Below are positions 36,065 to 45,388 of a stretch of DNA of 64,000 nucleotides, piece by piece (position 1 is the stretch's first letter; each line of letters opens with the position of its first letter). The position numbers were made by a program, and so were the translations under genes. Under the pieces are notes generated by a model. That model did not search any database. It was not told the DNA's origin and saw only the letters and a program-made list of their open reading frames with translations. Source of the stretch: Thiothrix unzii (GTDB taxonomy: Bacteria > Pseudomonadota > Gammaproteobacteria > Thiotrichales > Thiotrichaceae); assembly GCF_017901175.1 (NCBI RefSeq), contig NZ_CP072793.1, positions 2,604,001 through 2,668,000 on the forward strand, given 5' to 3'.

Positions 36065-36547
36065 ATGAAATTAAGAAACTTTTTGTCTGCCAATATTTTG
36101 GCAGTGTCGGTTATGTGCGTCTGCTTACCGCTGGCTTACGCAGAAACCCCAGCACCAGCAGCGGATAGTGCGAAACCAGCCGCAACGGAAGAGCAAGCAC
36201 ACCGGCTTGTGATTCAAGTCAACCAACGGGAAGAGGACATCCAAGACCACATTCTTTCCAATATCGTCAACCTGCAAAAATATTACGGGATGGACAATAT
36301 TGAAATGGAAGTAGTCGCCTACGGCCCCGGTATTTGGCTAGTAACAGAGAAGAGTGCTTTTATCAAACGTGTGGAAAGCCTAATGATGCAAAACGTCACT
36401 TTCACCGCCTGCGGTAATACGCTGGATACCATTGAAGCTAGGGATGGCAAACGCCCCGCCTTGCTAGATGGGGTCGAAGAAACTGCGGCAGGTATTGCGC
36501 GGATTATTGACCGCCAAGAACAAGGCTGGAGTTATCTCAGCCCGTAA
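36065..36547 (+). CDS. Periplasmic DsrE-family protein
   Basis: 160 residues. Signal peptide (FLSANILAVSVMCVCLPLAYA) and a DsrE/DsrF-like fold: 'HRLVIQVNQREEDIQDHILSNIVNLQKYYG', EVVAYGPGIWLV, and a single conserved Cys in FTACGNTLDTI. AGGAGG precedes the ATG at 10 bases. DsrE-like proteins handle sulfane sulfur; periplasmic forms are common in sulfur oxidisers but unassigned. Convergent with cbiX, overlapping by 11 bases. Confidence 0.85.
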   Translation: MKLRNFLSANILAVSVMCVCLPLAYAETPAPAADSAKPAATEEQAHRLVIQVNQREEDIQDHILSNIVNLQKYYGMDNIEMEVVAYGPGIWLVTEKSAFIKRVESLMMQNVTFTACGNTLDTIEARDGKRPALLDGVEETAAGIARIIDRQEQGWSYLSP

Positions 36548-36950
36548 TACACGCCGGATAAGTACAGTGGTCGCCAGTGCAAGCACACGCACTGGCGGCT
36601 GACTGGGCAATCAATTGCGGCATTAATTGCGAAACCCCTAAATACGGAGCCATACGAATCTGAATGTGCGGGTGTTCTTGCTGCTTTTCACGCACCAACG
36701 CCGGTACATCCGTCACCACATGCCGTCCCGCTGATAGGAAAAACGGCATCACCGTCACCGTTTGCGCCCCCTGATCAATGCATTGCTGAATCCCATCGGG
36801 AATCGACGGCTCGGCCAATTCCAAAAACGCACTGCCCACGATGCTATAGGTTTGCGCTGATTGTTGTGCCACTTGTACCGCTAACGCACGAATTTCCTCA
36901 TTCGACTCGACCCGGCGACTCCCGTGCGCCACGATTAACAATGCCTGCAT
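36537..36950 (-). CDS. CbiX/SirB-type sirohydrochlorin chelatase
   Basis: 137 residues, the short single-domain form. 'LLIVAHGSRRVESNEEI' carries the metal-site His, 'VMPFFLSAGRHVVTDVP' the second. The C-terminus has several Cys/His (CACTGDHCTYPAC). It inserts Co or Fe into sirohydrochlorin for cobalamin or siroheme. ATG overlaps the bioC stop by one base. Confidence 0.9.
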   Translation of the reverse strand: MQALLIVAHGSRRVESNEEIRALAVQVAQQSAQTYSIVGSAFLELAEPSIPDGIQQCIDQGAQTVTVMPFFLSAGRHVVTDVPALVREKQQEHPHIQIRMAPYLGVSQLMPQLIAQSAASACACTGDHCTYPACITG

Positions 36951-37819
36951 TACAACTTCCTTATGGGGATAAATTTTTCAGGTAACGGACTCGGCAACAA
37001 ACGCGGAGCCCAAGCGTGACCATACACCACCTCGTAAGTCGCAGGGTATAAACCATTCTCCCAACGAAAGCATTCGTAAGCCTGCAAAAAAGCCTGTAAA
37101 CGCGCCTTCCCCGTCAACCCCTGATTGCGCCCCTGGGTGGCATTATTCGCACCGATGCCTTTCAAATCCCGCAATAAACCACGCACTTCAGAATAAGTTA
37201 GGGTAATCGTTTCTTGATCCATCACCGGATCACGAAACCCCGCCTGTAACAGCGCGTCGCCAACATCGTGCATATCCGCAAAACGGCTGGCGTGGGTAAA
37301 GCCATCCACCTTGCTCCAACTCGCCCGCAACTCCTTCAAAGTATCCGGGCCAAAAGTAGCAAACAACAACACCCCGTCAGGCTTCAGCACGTTCACCAAT
37401 TCCCCGAATACAGCGGGCAAATCATTACACCATTGCAGCATTAAATTGGACACGACCATATCCACGGATTGCGCCCGCAACGGTAATCGCGCCACATCGG
37501 CACAAATACCATGCGGTTTGCGAAACCAGCCGCCGCGTTCACGGGTTTTACGCACCATGTTTAACGCCAGATCCAACCCGATAACCCGCGCTTTTTTGTA
37601 ACGCTTGAGCAAATGTTCGCTGATTGCACCCGTGCCGCACCCCAAATCCAGCACCGTTTCAGGCTGCATTTTCAGCAAATCCAAACGTTCAGTGAGGCGA
37701 TGACCGATTTCGCGTTGCAATACCGCATTGGCATCGTAAGTGTGCGCGGCGCGTTCAAACCCAAGGCGGGTTTTATGCCGATCCAATAAATAAGGGGATG
37801 CGGTAGCTTTAGTATGCAT
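36950..37819 (-). CDS. bioC: Malonyl-ACP O-methyltransferase
   Basis: 289 residues. SAM-binding TVLDLGCGTGAISEHLLKRY, 'DMVVSNLMLQWCNDLPAVF' and LLFATFGPDTLKELR are BioC motifs. It methylates malonyl-ACP to prime pimelate synthesis. It overlaps bioH by 11 bases. Confidence 0.93.
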   Translation of the reverse strand: MHTKATASPYLLDRHKTRLGFERAAHTYDANAVLQREIGHRLTERLDLLKMQPETVLDLGCGTGAISEHLLKRYKKARVIGLDLALNMVRKTRERGGWFRKPHGICADVARLPLRAQSVDMVVSNLMLQWCNDLPAVFGELVNVLKPDGVLLFATFGPDTLKELRASWSKVDGFTHASRFADMHDVGDALLQAGFRDPVMDQETITLTYSEVRGLLRDLKGIGANNATQGRNQGLTGKARLQAFLQAYECFRWENGLYPATYEVVYGHAWAPRLLPSPLPEKFIPIRKL

Positions 37820-38567
37820 CCAGAAATGCCCCGATCTGTTCCATGAAAAGCTCCGTGTGGGTCACAAAAGGTACGTGCGCTGCCTGCGGCAATAACGCCA
37901 CATGCTTATACCCCAATGCAGGCAGGGTGTCAGCCAAACTCGCGGGAATCAACTTATCCAGCCGCCCCAATACCCATTGCGTCGGCTGGGTTACTGGCTG
38001 CTGCGAAAAATCCAAGGTGCGTAATAACTCCAACCCTGCTGCTAACGCCTGCATCGTCGCGGGGTGTTCCATAATGCTATCGCGCAACGCATTCACACTG
38101 CGGGTATCGGTTCTAATGCCCAGAAATTGCAGCGCGAAAAAACGCTTTACCGTTGCTTGATAGTCCGTTTGTAACTGTTGGGCAAAGGCTGCTAATACCT
38201 CCACTGCTAGAGCGGGTTGCCAGGTTTCATCCGCCACAAATTTCGGGGTAGTTGCCACCAAAATCAAACCGGCGACACGCTCCGACAACGCATGAGCCAA
38301 AGCCTGCGCCAGCAAACCGCCCAATGACCAGCCCATGATAATGGCATTCTCAGGGATGTACGGAGTCAGTTGCGCCAGCGTTTGCTGCAACGATTCCATT
38401 GGCACATCACGGCTAAGCCCATGCCCCGGTAAATCGACCGCAATCACCTGCGCTCGTTGCACCAGCGCGGGTATCACGGGTTGCCAGACGCGGCTATTCA
38501 TTCCCCAACCGTGGAGGAGAACGAGGGGTCTGCCTTGACCTTGAATGTTGGTATACAATGCCTTCAC
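37809..38567 (-). CDS. bioH: Pimeloyl-ACP methyl ester esterase
   Basis: 252 residues. Alpha/beta hydrolase with LLHGWGMNSRVW oxyanion region, nucleophile in GWSLGGLLAQ and catalytic His in PQAAHVPF. It removes the methyl group added by BioC. GTG start at 38567. Paired with bioC and divergent from plsY. Confidence 0.92.
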   Translation of the reverse strand: MKALYTNIQGQGRPLVLLHGWGMNSRVWQPVIPALVQRAQVIAVDLPGHGLSRDVPMESLQQTLAQLTPYIPENAIIMGWSLGGLLAQALAHALSERVAGLILVATTPKFVADETWQPALAVEVLAAFAQQLQTDYQATVKRFFALQFLGIRTDTRSVNALRDSIMEHPATMQALAAGLELLRTLDFSQQPVTQPTQWVLGRLDKLIPASLADTLPALGYKHVALLPQAAHVPFVTHTELFMEQIGAFLDAY

Positions 38568-38575
38568 ACTATAAA
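38548..38575 (+). promoter_or_regulatory. Candidate sigma70 promoter for plsY
   Basis: TTGGTA (38548-38553), 16-base spacer, TATAAA (38570-38575), 24 bases before the plsY ATG. It overlaps the start of divergent bioH. Confidence 0.45.
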
Positions 38576-38599
38576 ACTCACCTAACTTAAGGACGCACC

Positions 38600-39190
38600 A
38601 TGCCTTACTTGCTGATTCTTTTCGCTTACCTACTTGGCTCGATTGCCACCGCCATTGTCACCTGTAAGCTCATGGGTTTACCCGATCCGCGCACCCAAGG
38701 CTCGAATAACCCTGGTGCTACCAATGTGCTGCGGTTCGGCGGTAAAAAAGCCGCAGCGATTACCCTGCTCGGTGATGGCTTAAAAGGTGTCATTCCGGTA
38801 GTGCTGGCGCGTTTCGTATTCGGGATTGAGGATTATACATGGCTGATCCTGATTGGTATTGCTGCATTTTTAGGGCATTTATACCCGGTGTTTTACGGCT
38901 TTAAAGGCGGCAAAGGTGTTGCTACCGCAATCGGGGTATTCTTGGGCGTGAATCTGTGGGGCGGTTTAGCGTTTGTCGCCACTTGGTTAGTCATGGCGAA
39001 GGGCTTTAAAATTTCCTCACTGGCGGCATTAATCGCCACTGCGCTGTCACCGCTGTATTTTTGGATGATTACCGGTCACGCTCAACTTACCCTCGGTGTC
39101 GGGGTGATTGCCGTGCTGATTTTCTGGCGGCATCGCTCGAATATCCAAAAACTGCTGGATGGTTCGGAAGATAAAATTAAGGGGGATTAA
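38600..39190 (+). CDS. plsY: Glycerol-3-phosphate acyltransferase PlsY
   Basis: 196 residues, five hydrophobic helices. Motifs '[11 protein letters not shown]', [12 protein letters not shown] and FKGGKGVAT(A) are PlsY. It acylates glycerol-3-phosphate with acyl-phosphate at the inner membrane, beginning phospholipid synthesis. AAGGA lies 10 bases before ATG. Confidence 0.95.
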   Translation: MPYLLILFAYLLGSIATAIVTCKLMGLPDPRTQGSNNPGATNVLRFGGKKAAAITLLGDGLKGVIPVVLARFVFGIEDYTWLILIGIAAFLGHLYPVFYGFKGGKGVATAIGVFLGVNLWGGLAFVATWLVMAKGFKISSLAALIATALSPLYFWMITGHAQLTLGVGVIAVLIFWRHRSNIQKLLDGSEDKIKGD

Positions 39191-39240
39191 GGATTCTCGC
39201 AGTGCTAAAATCCCCCCTTGATTTAATGACGGAGTTTGTG

Positions 39241-40359
39241 ATGTTAAAGGTAGGTTTTGTCGGTTGGCGCGGTATGGTCGGTTCGGTACTGATGGAACGG
39301 ATGCGTGCGGAAAACGATTTTCAGGGCTTTGAGCCAGTATTTTTCACCACTTCACAGTCCGGCAAACCCGGCCCTGACGTAGGCATGGGCGCGAAATCGC
39401 TGGAAGATGCAATGAATATCGACAAGCTGGCGGAAATGGATATTATCCTCTCCTGCCAAGGCGGCGATTACACCAATGCGGTTTACGCCCCACTTCGCGC
39501 CCGCTGGAATGGCTACTGGATTGACGCGGCCTCCACCCTGCGCATGGCTGATGACGCAATCATCGTACTCGACCCGGTAAACCGCAACGTCATCGACGCG
39601 GGCTTGCAAAGCGGTATCAAGAATTACATCGGCGGCAACTGCACCGTTTCCCTGATGCTGATGGCCTTGGGCGGCTTGTTTGAAAAAGGTTTAGTCGAAT
39701 GGATCACCTCCATGACTTACCAAGCCGCTTCTGGTGCGGGCGCGAAAAACATGCGCGAATTGCTCACCCAAATGGGCGAACTCAACGGCGAAGTCAGTGA
39801 TTTGCTGGCAGACCCTGCTTCTGCGATTCTCGACATCGACACCAAAGTCACCGCGAAATTGAATGACGGCACACTTTCCACCGCCAATTTCGGTGCACCC
39901 TTGGCAGGCAGTTTGATCCCGTGGATCGACAAGCTGTGGGAAAACGGTCAAACCAAGGAAGAGTGGAAAGGCATTGCCGAAACCAACAAAATCCTCGGCA
40001 AAACGGCGGCGAACCTCATCCCCGTCGACGGGCAGTGCGTGCGCATTGGCGCAATGCGTTGCCATTCGCAAGGTTTCACCATCAAGCTCAAGCAAGATTT
40101 GCCACTGGCTGAAATCGAAAGCATTATCGCCAGCCACAATGAGTGGGTAAAAGTCATCCCGAATGATAAGGAATCGACATTACACGGTCTGACGCCAGTA
40201 CAAGCTTCTGGCACGCTGACTGTTCCGGTTGGGCGTATCCGCAAAATGAACCTAGGGCCGGAATACATCACCGCGTTCACCGTCGGCGACCAATTGCTGT
40301 GGGGTGCGGCTGAACCCGTGCGCCGCATGTTAAAGATTACCTTGGCACATTTAGGCTAA
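39241..40359 (+). CDS. asd: Aspartate-semialdehyde dehydrogenase
   Basis: 372 residues from ATG 39241, which begins [21 protein letters not shown] and has GGAG upstream. The active-site Cys lies in [11 protein letters not shown], and [14 protein letters not shown] supports Asd. It reduces aspartyl phosphate for lysine, methionine and threonine synthesis. Confidence 0.95.
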   Translation: MLKVGFVGWRGMVGSVLMERMRAENDFQGFEPVFFTTSQSGKPGPDVGMGAKSLEDAMNIDKLAEMDIILSCQGGDYTNAVYAPLRARWNGYWIDAASTLRMADDAIIVLDPVNRNVIDAGLQSGIKNYIGGNCTVSLMLMALGGLFEKGLVEWITSMTYQAASGAGAKNMRELLTQMGELNGEVSDLLADPASAILDIDTKVTAKLNDGTLSTANFGAPLAGSLIPWIDKLWENGQTKEEWKGIAETNKILGKTAANLIPVDGQCVRIGAMRCHSQGFTIKLKQDLPLAEIESIIASHNEWVKVIPNDKESTLHGLTPVQASGTLTVPVGRIRKMNLGPEYITAFTVGDQLLWGAAEPVRRMLKITLAHLG

Positions 40360-40374
40360 ACAGGAAAACAGCGA

Positions 40375-41808
40375 ATGAAACCACGTCAACCCAAAATCGG
40401 CGGCTGCCGCGTTGGAACAGTCCCCCCTGATGCCAAACACCGCCGTATTGGGCGATCTGGTGAAAAACCGCTACCGCCCAAAGTCGACTTGCGCCCTCAC
40501 CTCACCGATGTTGAGGAGCAAGTCGGCTTTAGCTGCGTCGCCAATGCCTGCGCCGGAGCTTATGAATACCTCGCCAAACGCCACTTGGGAGAAGCCGGTG
40601 ATGTCAGTCGCTTGTTCATTTACTTCAACGCCCGCCGGGAATGCGGCGATGAAGACCAAGACGACGGCACTACCATGCAAGCGGCGATTGACGGTCTGAA
40701 AAAATACGGTGCGTGCCACGAAAACTTGTGGCCTAACGACGAAACTTACATCACCGAAGAACCCGCCAGCGAAGCCTACGAACACGCCGCCAACTTCAAA
40801 ATTGCCGAGGCGGAATACGTGGAAACCGATCTGGATTTGTATCGCCACACCCTCGCGGAAGGCTACCCGATTGCCTTTTGCCTGAACACCTTTTCCTCTT
40901 TCGACGATGCCACTGATAATCGCGGGCGCGTCCCCGTTCCGAAAAAAACCGAACAAGTGCGTGAAGAACACGGCTGGCACGCCATGTTATGCGTCGGTTA
41001 TTTAGACAAAGACAAAATGTTTATTGTGCGTAACTCGTGGGGGCAAGAATGGGGTGATAACGGCTATTGCTACATCCCCTACAACTACGTGATCCACGAC
41101 GCATTAAACGGGCACGACACTTGGGTGGTCAAAGCCATTGAGGATTTGGATTTCAGCGCGGAAATCGAATCCGAAGATGACAGCTCGTATTTTGCCTCCG
41201 AAGGCTCGATCCAACTGTTTGATTTCTATGTCGCTACCGAATCCGTCGAAGAATTCGCAACTGCCTTAGAAGCATTGTGCGAACAACACGAAAACGAAGA
41301 CTCCTTCTACTTTGACTACGAAGAAAGCGAAGAAGACGGCATCACTTACGCGATTATTACCAACTTTGACCTCTCGCTTGACGACCCTGACACCTTCCTC
41401 GAAGAACTCGACGCACTCTGCAATGAATGGGCAGATGACGAAAACTACGACTTCAGCGTTGAAGGCTACGACGATTCCGAAGAAGAAACGGAAGAAACAG
41501 ACGAAGCAGCCAGCGATGAGGAGGAAGAGGATGATTCCGAAGAAGAAACTGCGGCCTTAACCTTAACCGGTTTCTATATTTACACCGATGATTCCGAAAA
41601 AGTCGTCGAGAAAATCGACAAGTTATGTTCCAAACATACGACTGACGACGATTACAACTACGAATGGGAAGAAAGCGAAGATGAAAACGGCACGTATGTC
41701 GACTTTTCCAGCTTTGAAATCACCCCCGATGACGAAGAAGCGTTCCTAGAAGCACTGGAAGCACTGTGCGAAAAAATCTCCAACGACAACGGCTACAGTT
41801 GGGATTAA
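40375..41808 (+). CDS. Papain-like (C1) peptidase with two acidic C-terminal repeats
   Basis: 477 residues. The catalytic set is present: Q49 and C54 in EEQVGFSCVANACAG, H202 in HGWHAMLCVGY, N220 in FIVRNSWGQEWGDNG. There is no signal peptide or pro-domain, so it is probably cytosolic. After residue ~255 the protein is extremely acidic. Two copies of an ~80-residue unit (281-361 and 396-477) share F-Y---(E/D)S-E---ALC--H-----Y-Y--EESE--G--Y. They are joined by a Glu/Asp-rich linker (366-393). The acidic units may act as inhibitor, substrate mimic or basic-protein binder; that is speculation. It starts 15 bases after asd. Confidence 0.85.
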   Translation: MKPRQPKIGGCRVGTVPPDAKHRRIGRSGEKPLPPKVDLRPHLTDVEEQVGFSCVANACAGAYEYLAKRHLGEAGDVSRLFIYFNARRECGDEDQDDGTTMQAAIDGLKKYGACHENLWPNDETYITEEPASEAYEHAANFKIAEAEYVETDLDLYRHTLAEGYPIAFCLNTFSSFDDATDNRGRVPVPKKTEQVREEHGWHAMLCVGYLDKDKMFIVRNSWGQEWGDNGYCYIPYNYVIHDALNGHDTWVVKAIEDLDFSAEIESEDDSSYFASEGSIQLFDFYVATESVEEFATALEALCEQHENEDSFYFDYEESEEDGITYAIITNFDLSLDDPDTFLEELDALCNEWADDENYDFSVEGYDDSEEETEETDEAASDEEEEDDSEEETAALTLTGFYIYTDDSEKVVEKIDKLCSKHTTDDDYNYEWEESEDENGTYVDFSSFEITPDDEEAFLEALEALCEKISNDNGYSWD

Positions 41809-41814
41809 ACGGCG

Positions 41815-41843
41815 GTAGTCACCAGCACTAACAAGGTGACTAC
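41815..41843. terminator. Hairpin between convergent peptidase and YkgJ genes
   Basis: A 9-bp perfect stem GTAGTCACC/GGTGACTAC with an 11-base loop. No clear U-tract on either strand, so termination would be weak or Rho-assisted. Confidence 0.4.
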
Positions 41844-42331
41844 ACCCACAAACGCTGGCCTTGCGCCATTTTCGCCGCGACTTCCTGTTGAAACGCTGGC
41901 GGGCCGTAAGCAATCGCTTGCTGCTCGCGGCGTAATTTCCCGTCGCCATCCTGCTCCAAATACACCAGCGGACGACCTTGCTGCTCCGCAAATTGCTTCA
42001 ACCAATTCAATGCACGCGGCGGAATGCGCTTACCCACGGGTGTGGCTAAATCCACTGGCAGCCCCTGCCACTGAAACTTATTAAACAACACCACCACTTT
42101 CGCATCGCGCGGCTTCATCCACTCCGGCAGCGGGCTACTCGGAATAACCCAACCACAATTGAAGTTATCGCACGGATCAATGGGGCGATTCGCGTAATCA
42201 TTACAACCTTTCCCAGTACTGTGCGGGCAAGCGCAACCGGGGTAAACATCCGCACCACGGATATTCATTTGCACCCAACCATCGCAACAAGCGGTGCAGG
42301 GTTGGCATTGGCGGGCATTGGGTTTATTCAT
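41840..42331 (-). CDS. YkgJ-family cysteine-cluster protein
   Basis: 163 residues. Cys-rich N-terminus CQPCTACCDGW, then GCACPHSTGKGCNDYANRP and PCDNFNCGW: the CxxCxxCC-type putative zinc/iron cluster. Function of the family is unknown. Translation may be coupled to a tiny upstream ORF that ends over its ATG. Confidence 0.85.
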   Translation of the reverse strand: MNKPNARQCQPCTACCDGWVQMNIRGADVYPGCACPHSTGKGCNDYANRPIDPCDNFNCGWVIPSSPLPEWMKPRDAKVVVLFNKFQWQGLPVDLATPVGKRIPPRALNWLKQFAEQQGRPLVYLEQDGDGKLRREQQAIAYGPPAFQQEVAAKMAQGQRLWV

Positions 42332-42396
42332 ATTGACCCTGCTTTACTCTCAAACGTATTCAGGATATCACGCTGATCAATCTCCTCATCGGGCAT
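42328..42396 (-). CDS. Very short ORF overlapping the YkgJ start (possible BrnA-like remnant)
   Basis: 22 codons beginning MPDEEIDQRDI and ending in a TGA that overlaps the ykgJ ATG (ATATGA). MPDEEID-type sequences occur in BrnA-like antitoxins. No complete antitoxin or toxin is present, so this may be a leftover or a coupling leader. Confidence 0.25.
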   Translation of the reverse strand: MPDEEIDQRDILNTFESKAGSI

Positions 42397-42506
42397 ATTG
42401 ACCAATATATTGCCATTCCTTATCTTCGATGGTTTTCATACAACCTCCGTTCGTATTTGGTAGCTTTTCGTGCCGATATGATACGAGAGAATAATCCCCA
42501 AACGCA

Positions 42507-42530
42507 AAAAAGCTCCCGAAGGAGCTTTTT
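42507..42530 (-). terminator. Rho-independent terminator of the porin gene
   Basis: Perfect 10-bp stem AAAAAGCTCC/GGAGCTTTTT with CGAA tetraloop, 29 bases after the porin stop on the minus strand; symmetric, so it could also work on the other strand. Confidence 0.85.
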
Positions 42531-42558
42531 CGCTTAACTGTAAACCAATCCGTCAGGA

Positions 42559-43572
42559 TTAGAATTCAGTAACTAAACCAACAGCAGTTGCTTTTACGCG
42601 AGTTGCGTTAGCACTTGTTTCAGTTTTGTTAGTGTTTTTGTCATCGTTATGCAGCAGGTAAAGAGCAGTTTTTTTACCCAAGCTGTAATCTACGCCAACA
42701 GTAGTTTGCTTTTCTTTACCGTTAGAACCCAGAGCAGCACCACTACGTTTGCTCTCACCGTAACCAGCTTTCAGAGTAACGTTACCCATTTTGTAGCCAC
42801 CAGCCAAGTAAACGTTTTTGTCTTTAGCACCACCACCTGGAATACCTACAGTCTCAGTACCAGCAGTAGAAGTAGTAGCACCTTTAGCTACTTCGTAAAC
42901 CAAACCAACATTGTGACCTGCTTCAGCTTTCCAACCCAAACCCACGTTAGTAGTTTTACCTACGTTTTGGATAGAAGTGTTGCCTAAAGCAGCGTACCAA
43001 GGACCATTGCTGTAGTTAATCATTGCTGTATTGGCGTTAGAACCAGGTTCAGCACCTACAGGATTGGTAGAATGCGCAGCAGCAAAGCCGACAGGACCAA
43101 ATTTGTTGATGTACGCAACAGCATTGTTAACGCGATGTCCATCAGTAGCGATAATATTTTCCATTGCTGCATAAGTGTCAGCAAAGTTATCTAAACCAGC
43201 GGTAGCTAACTTGGCTGGAGTATCATGCTTACCAACACGAACTTCACCGAAGTTACCTTTCAAGCCAACGAAGGTGTTGCGCGAAGATACACCTGTACCT
43301 GCTGAACCTTCACCGTCTAAGTCAATACCGTATTCTAAACCATAAGTAGCTTCCATACCGTTATCCAGCGCAGTTGCACCTTTGATACCGAAACGTGAAG
43401 AGTGGCTTTCAACAGCATTAACGGATGTATTTGCGTTTGCAACGCCACCAGCGTTAGTAGTTTTAACTGCGCCAACGGAAGCGTGCAGTTTGCCGTACAG
43501 TGTAGTATCGGCCATAGCAGCAGCAGGGGCTACGAGTGCAGCAGCAACTGCGATTGCGAGTAATTTTTTCAT
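42559..43572 (-). CDS. Gram-negative general porin
   Basis: 337 residues from ATG 43572, with AGGAG 8 bases upstream. Signal peptide MKKLLAIAVAAALVAPAAAMA then 'DTTLYGKLHASVG', alternating beta strands and a C-terminal Phe (AVGLVTEF), the BAM signal. It is a 16-strand trimeric porin of the Porin_4 type. A near-consensus promoter and a strong terminator make it a highly expressed monocistronic gene. Confidence 0.93.
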   Translation of the reverse strand: MKKLLAIAVAAALVAPAAAMADTTLYGKLHASVGAVKTTNAGGVANANTSVNAVESHSSRFGIKGATALDNGMEATYGLEYGIDLDGEGSAGTGVSSRNTFVGLKGNFGEVRVGKHDTPAKLATAGLDNFADTYAAMENIIATDGHRVNNAVAYINKFGPVGFAAAHSTNPVGAEPGSNANTAMINYSNGPWYAALGNTSIQNVGKTTNVGLGWKAEAGHNVGLVYEVAKGATTSTAGTETVGIPGGGAKDKNVYLAGGYKMGNVTLKAGYGESKRSGAALGSNGKEKQTTVGVDYSLGKKTALYLLHNDDKNTNKTETSANATRVKATAVGLVTEF

Positions 43573-43649
43573 GAGTCGACTCCTATTAAGGTTTGTCCTG
43601 TTCATTAAGTTGTTTCAATCTGAGATTTTTGTTCAATCTGACGGGTGTA

Positions 43650-43678
43650 TTTATACATCCCTTGTCAGCGTCTTGCAA
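43650..43678 (-). promoter_or_regulatory. Sigma70 promoter of the porin gene
   Basis: On the minus strand: TTGCAA (43678-43673), 17-base spacer, TATAAA (43655-43650), followed by a ~75-base 5' leader to the porin ATG. Confidence 0.7.
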
Positions 43679-43751
43679 TAGCTTTTTTGCAAATACGCTA
43701 CAAAGTTTAGTCTATATGTTGCAGAAATGCCACATGGGTTTATGGAAACTC

Positions 43752-44432
43752 TTACAGAACAAATCCATCCAACACCCGCCACTCCCCTTCCGCAAGCTGC
43801 GGATCAAGCTGTAACCCGCCGATGCTTTCGCGGTGCAACGCCACCACACGATTACCCACCGCTGCGAACATCCGTTTCACCTGATGGTATTTACCCTCGT
43901 GGATCGTAATCCGCACTTGTTGCTCAGGTAAAACCTCAACAGTAGCGGGCTGTGTCAGGTGTTTTTCGCCGTGCAGTTGCACCCCATCGCGTAATTGCTG
44001 GGCTGCGGATTGCGTCAGCGGCTCTGCCAAGCTTGCCAAATAAGTTTTGGGAATGTGGTGTTTGGGCGACATCAACCGATGTGACCACTCGCCGTCGTTG
44101 GTAATCAGCAACAAGCCCGTGGTGTCTTTGTCGAGCCGCCCCACCACGTGCAAAGTGTGGCGGTGCGGGTGGTCAATCAAATCCAGCACGGTGCGGTGTG
44201 ACGGGTCTTCGGTGGCACTAATCACCCCAGCGGGCTTGTGCAACATCAGGTAAATCGAACCGGGTAAACTTAACGGCTCAGCGTCGAACAACACCTGCGC
44301 CGTCGGGTCGATGTGGGTGGAGGCTTTACGCAACGCCACACCATTAACACTTACGCGCCCCGCCCGAATCAGTTTAGGGGTTTCGGAACGGGGAATACCG
44401 CTGGCTTGACTGACAAATTGATCTAAACGCAT
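43752..44432 (-). CDS. rsuA: 16S rRNA pseudouridine synthase (RsuA family)
   Basis: 226 residues. S4 RNA-binding domain (MRLDQFVSQASGIPRSETPK) and catalytic Asp in GRLDKDTTGLLLITNDG, with KTYLASL and 'EGKYHQVKRMFAAVGNRV'. It likely modifies U516 of 16S rRNA. It starts 3 bases after the preceding gene. Confidence 0.9.
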   Translation of the reverse strand: MRLDQFVSQASGIPRSETPKLIRAGRVSVNGVALRKASTHIDPTAQVLFDAEPLSLPGSIYLMLHKPAGVISATEDPSHRTVLDLIDHPHRHTLHVVGRLDKDTTGLLLITNDGEWSHRLMSPKHHIPKTYLASLAEPLTQSAAQQLRDGVQLHGEKHLTQPATVEVLPEQQVRITIHEGKYHQVKRMFAAVGNRVVALHRESIGGLQLDPQLAEGEWRVLDGFVL

Positions 44433-44435
44433 GGG

Positions 44436-45281
44436 TTAACCTTGACTCAGACTGCTGCTTTCAAGCCACTTTTCAATGACTTTTTTGCCTTGATAACGGA
44501 TTAAAAACCAGCCTTCACCAAAACCACCCTCTTTCGCCTTCCAATCTAACAAGGTCACTTTGTCGCCTTTGATCACGTACATTTTGGTTTTTGCCGCGCT
44601 ATCGGGTTTGTCGTACAACGGTGCTTTATCCACTTGAATCGTGGCTGTGGCGGAAGCTGCTTTGGCGTAATCAACCGCTTGATCGTCGCTAGATTCACCG
44701 ACAATTTTCGTGCCAGTGACCTTACCCGCTGCATTTTTAAAGACGACGTAATCCAATACCGCGTCACCGAAGGGAATCATTTCGGTATCCATCGCCGCGT
44801 ATAATTTACCCTTTTCAGCGCGGAATTCGGTGCTGTACCACAACGGGCCGCTGCGCTGCGCGGAAACCAGCGTTTGTTTTTCGCCGTCCAACACCGGATT
44901 GCTGACAGGTGTTGCGAATTCTTTGAGCTTGTTGGCCTTGTCATCCCACAAGAATACGCGGTAAAACACATTAACTCCGCCGTAACCGATGCCGTCCTGG
45001 ATTGCTATATCCTGCATTTCGTCGAAGTTAAAATCGCCGACTTGCGCGACAGGGTAACGCCCTGCCTCTTCGCCTTCCAACGGCTCAATGTCAAATAACA
45101 CCTGCTCGTCCCAACCCGGCAAGGTGGCTTTCACGGTGTTTTTGTCCAGCTCAATCGTCACCTTGGTGGACGGTGCAACCACTGTTGTAAACGGAAACGT
45201 GGCTTGCTCCTGCAATTCGCCTTCCGCCAACGCTAAACCACTCGCCAAACACAAGCTGGCTGCTAACATTGTCTTTTTCAT
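44436..45281 (-). CDS. Secreted hypothetical protein, XAC2610-like with SH3-like tail
   Basis: 281 residues from ATG 45281 (GTG 45290 possible). Signal peptide MKKTMLAASLCLASGLALA. The middle (VAQVGDFNFDEMQDIAIQDG..NVFYRVFLWD) resembles FG-GAP/XAC2610-type beta domains. The C-terminus (APLYDKPDSAAKTKMYVIKGDKVTLLD) looks like a bacterial SH3 unit. It is periplasmic by prediction and likely co-transcribed with rsuA. Function unknown. Confidence 0.7.
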   Translation of the reverse strand: MKKTMLAASLCLASGLALAEGELQEQATFPFTTVVAPSTKVTIELDKNTVKATLPGWDEQVLFDIEPLEGEEAGRYPVAQVGDFNFDEMQDIAIQDGIGYGGVNVFYRVFLWDDKANKLKEFATPVSNPVLDGEKQTLVSAQRSGPLWYSTEFRAEKGKLYAAMDTEMIPFGDAVLDYVVFKNAAGKVTGTKIVGESSDDQAVDYAKAASATATIQVDKAPLYDKPDSAAKTKMYVIKGDKVTLLDWKAKEGGFGEGWFLIRYQGKKVIEKWLESSSLSQG

Positions 45282-45388
45282 CTCGCTCACTCCATCGCAT
45301 TACTAACCTGTCTAGCATAGCATCCCCTTACGCGGATTTTATTGCTACAATGCATTCAGACAATCAATAACAATAAAGGATACCTCTT

